The notes beneath the pieces were generated by a model that did no database searches, was not told the origin of the DNA, and saw nothing but the letters and a program-made list of their open reading frames with translations. The position numbers and the translations under genes are program-made. From positions 521,501 through 585,500 of the forward strand of contig NW_027506901.1 of NCBI RefSeq assembly GCF_052324685.1: a DNA stretch of 64,000 nucleotides, given 5' to 3'. Below are positions 62,137-64,000 of the stretch, one piece after another (the first letter of the stretch is position 1; every line of letters begins with the position of its first letter). The DNA is from Brachyhypopomus gauderio. Lineage: Eukaryota > Chordata > Actinopteri > Gymnotiformes > Hypopomidae.

Positions 62137-62714
62137 AGGGGTGACCTGCAATAGTCGCTGATTTGACTATAGTCAACTATACCGCTAGTCGACTATGAAC
62201 GTCATAGTCGAATGTACCATTCTAACTGCATGGGGGTGCCCAAGGATGCTGCTAAGCATTAGTTGTTACATGAAATGTCTTTGTTTTAAACGTTGTTTTT
62301 GTTTGAACCAAAGTTATGGTCGCACATATCCTAGGAGGCGGGATGTAAACTAGAAACGAGCTTGAGCAAAGCTCTGTTGTGCGCTTTGATCAACGCAAAA
62401 TGTCAGACATCAACGACAGATATGATTCCGCAGAAGAGGAGGCACTTGTTCACTTCCTACTCCAAGCTGAATAACTTAGAAATCCATAAGAAATCCATAT
62501 GATGCATGGTGAAAGTAGACCCCAAGTGACACAAGATTACAAAGACAAAAGTGTTCGTGGACATGAACTCTTGAATTTCTGGACACGAAATTTACAAAAG
62601 CTCTTAATGTTTTGTTTTGGTTTTCATCATATTTTGATCATTGCACATTCATGTCTGTATATAAAAGTGTTTTCTCATGCAACTTTGAAGGCTTTTAAGT
62701 AAAAATACATAATT
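62137..62714. repeat. Probable hAT-type insertion in the upstream flank
   Basis: The left end AGGGGTGACCTGCAATAGTCGCTGATTTGACTATAGTC-like sequence is rich in AGTCGACTAT words typical of fish hAT elements. No transposase frame or clear right end was seen; flank sequence resumes at about 62715. Confidence 0.4.
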
Positions 62715-63382
62715 AAATTTGAAAATGGCGAGATGAGGATTGTAATCTGCACCAACTCATGCTGTTGCTCAAGACAACCACATTTCATGTTCAATAATAC
62801 ACAGTGCAATTACGCAAATGTTCATTGACACACCACCATCAAAAATTGCACCAATACCAACAATACCTGCACAAGATTAGAGGGGTCAGTGGACAATATC
62901 TAAAGTTGAAGTGCACACTCACGCCCCTCATTATTACTAACATATATTTTGCAGCTATAGTCACTGTCTAAACCAACAACTTTAATTTTAGCTTAAATGT
63001 GTTTTTCCACAAGCTATCCAAAGTGTTCTCTCTTTTGTAGGTGAAGAACACAAGGACAGACCCACCAAAGCTGAGACTGAACAACAGTAGAAAACATAAG
63101 GCAGAAAGAGGCATCCCACACACATGTGCCCAGTAGTTGTTGAACTTGTGAGCATACCACAGCACCCTCCCTCAACAGGATGCAGTAAGAATCAATCTAG
63201 CAGACATCAAGAGAGGTTCTGAAGTATGAAGAGATGGTCAGCTCTAGACCCTGACAGACCCAGGTCTACAGCTCCTGGTCCTGACATGGTCCAGACCCAC
63301 AGTTTCAGCTGCAGACCCTGACATGGTCCAGACCTACAGCTCTAGACCCTGACATGGTCCAGGGGGCTGAGGTACTAGCACT
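62715..63382. other. Diverged distal flank of unit D, then unassigned DNA
   Basis: The stretch 62715-62950 is a diverged version of 56780-57020. At about 63190-63370 there are imperfect repeats of CCCTGACATGGTCCAGACC. No supported gene is seen; a hydrophobic minus-strand frame at 62968-63165 is discussed among the rejected items. Confidence 0.4.
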
Positions 63383-64000
63383 ATCAATCAATCAATCAAA
63401 GTTTATTTGTATAGCGCTTTTAACAACTCAAGTTGTCGCAAAGCAGCTTTACAGGATTTACAAGGTTAACAATACTATGGGTCCAGAACCCTAATGAGCA
63501 AGCCAAGGGCGACAGTGGCGAGGAAAAACTCCCTATGATGGTGGGGAATAGGAAGAAACCTCGGGAGAACCAAGACTCAAAAGGGAACCCATCCTCCATT
63601 GGGCGGCCCGTTAACACACAAATACACAAGTCACACACAATTCACACAATCAGACTAGGTAAAAGGTAGAACTGAAAGTTCTGGGTTTTGATATTGTCAC
63701 TGTAAATGTCTGTTGATGAACGCCAGGCTTTCATTCCGTGTCGGAGCAGTGATGCTGGTATTGTAGGCTCCGACTGCAGTGTTACTCCCCAGGTGAACCC
63801 CGGCATCAGCACATCCACCGGCAGCCAGACCATCCCCCAGGTGCCTGCAGGTGCCTGTATCCAATCGTCTTGGGTAGAGCCATGCAAGAAGATAGATAAT
63901 ACAGACTGAGTGGACATGAATTTAAACCACCATGGATTTAAATGTACATAGCTCACGTGCCAGTGATGAGCATGTGGCTCCGGCAGACTAATCTATAGCA
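63383..64000 (-). mobile_element. L2-like LINE 3' end fragment
   Basis: CAATCAATCAATCAAAG followed by TTTATTTGTATAGCGCTTTT and AGCAAGCCAAGGGCGACAGT closely matches the 3' region of the LINE at 46394. The fragment continues to the right edge; no RT coding sequence is reached. Confidence 0.65.

Noticed and set aside
62968..63165. Minus-strand frame with a signal-peptide-like start MPLSALCFLLLFSLSFGGSV
   Set aside because: Tempting as a first exon, but there is no adjoining exon, no promoter match and no paralogous copy in the array. The splice-like TTTTGTAG lies on the opposite strand.

Overview
This window is vertebrate nuclear DNA, almost certainly from a teleost fish. The evidence is a tandem family of short intron-rich C1q-domain genes, L2/CR1-like LINEs with the fish-typical ATTTATATAGCGC tail, a tRNA-derived SINE, chromodomain Ty3/gypsy elements, a Gmr1-like gypsy element, hAT-type DNA transposons and long CA microsatellites. 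There are no bacterial features. The species cannot be read from the sequence.

The host part is a minus-strand array of five C1q-domain gene copies: the first 78 coding bases of one at the left edge, then copy A (8324-14488), B (24355-27028), C (53281-56140) and D (59566-61724). Each complete copy can be assembled with GT-AG introns, all phase 1, into an uninterrupted reading frame: a signal-peptide exon, 84-nt (75 in copy B) coiled-coil exons, a 60-63-nt linker exon, a 123-nt exon starting the C1q domain, and a terminal exon finishing it. Predicted proteins are 304, 329, 279 and 275 residues. They differ mainly in the number of one 84-nt stalk exon (2, 3, 1, 1) and in the loops of the terminal exon. 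Each gene lies in a duplicated unit that also carries conserved upstream DNA with a TATA box and downstream DNA with a relict LINE RT fragment and a CA repeat.

Mobile elements have expanded the array. From left to right: a gag-only LTR element (1325-5747); a retroelement C-terminal fragment with endonuclease-like motifs (about 5923-6836); a tRNA SINE (6968-7453); a nearly intact LINE inside the last intron of copy A (about 8637-12413); a rearranged LINE (15238-18054); an intact chromodomain gypsy element (19280-24114); a gag-only LTR element of retrovirus-like design (27037-33444) inserted 8 bp before the start codon of copy B; a truncated gypsy 3' end (35157-36185); and a nested block (about 36190-52402) in which a decayed Gmr1-like element is interrupted by a DNA-type insertion, a second chromodomain gypsy element (38646-44285), another LINE and a hAT element that itself contains a MITE. 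A LINE 3' end closes the window.

The most notable observations are these. Three different LTR elements carry a 10-nt primer-binding site complementary to their own LTR about 30 nt downstream of a TATA-like box, the signature of Tf1/sushi-type self-priming. One of them has a 3' LTR with a 69-bp deletion that removes the TATA box, the self-primer and the stop codon of the polyprotein. The gag-only element next to copy B has an 18-nt primer-binding site that matches elongator tRNA-Met and separates the gene from its native promoter. The C1q genes vary in stalk length by tandem duplication of a phase-symmetric exon. All identifications rest on reading the sequence and on family knowledge; no alignment or database search was run.
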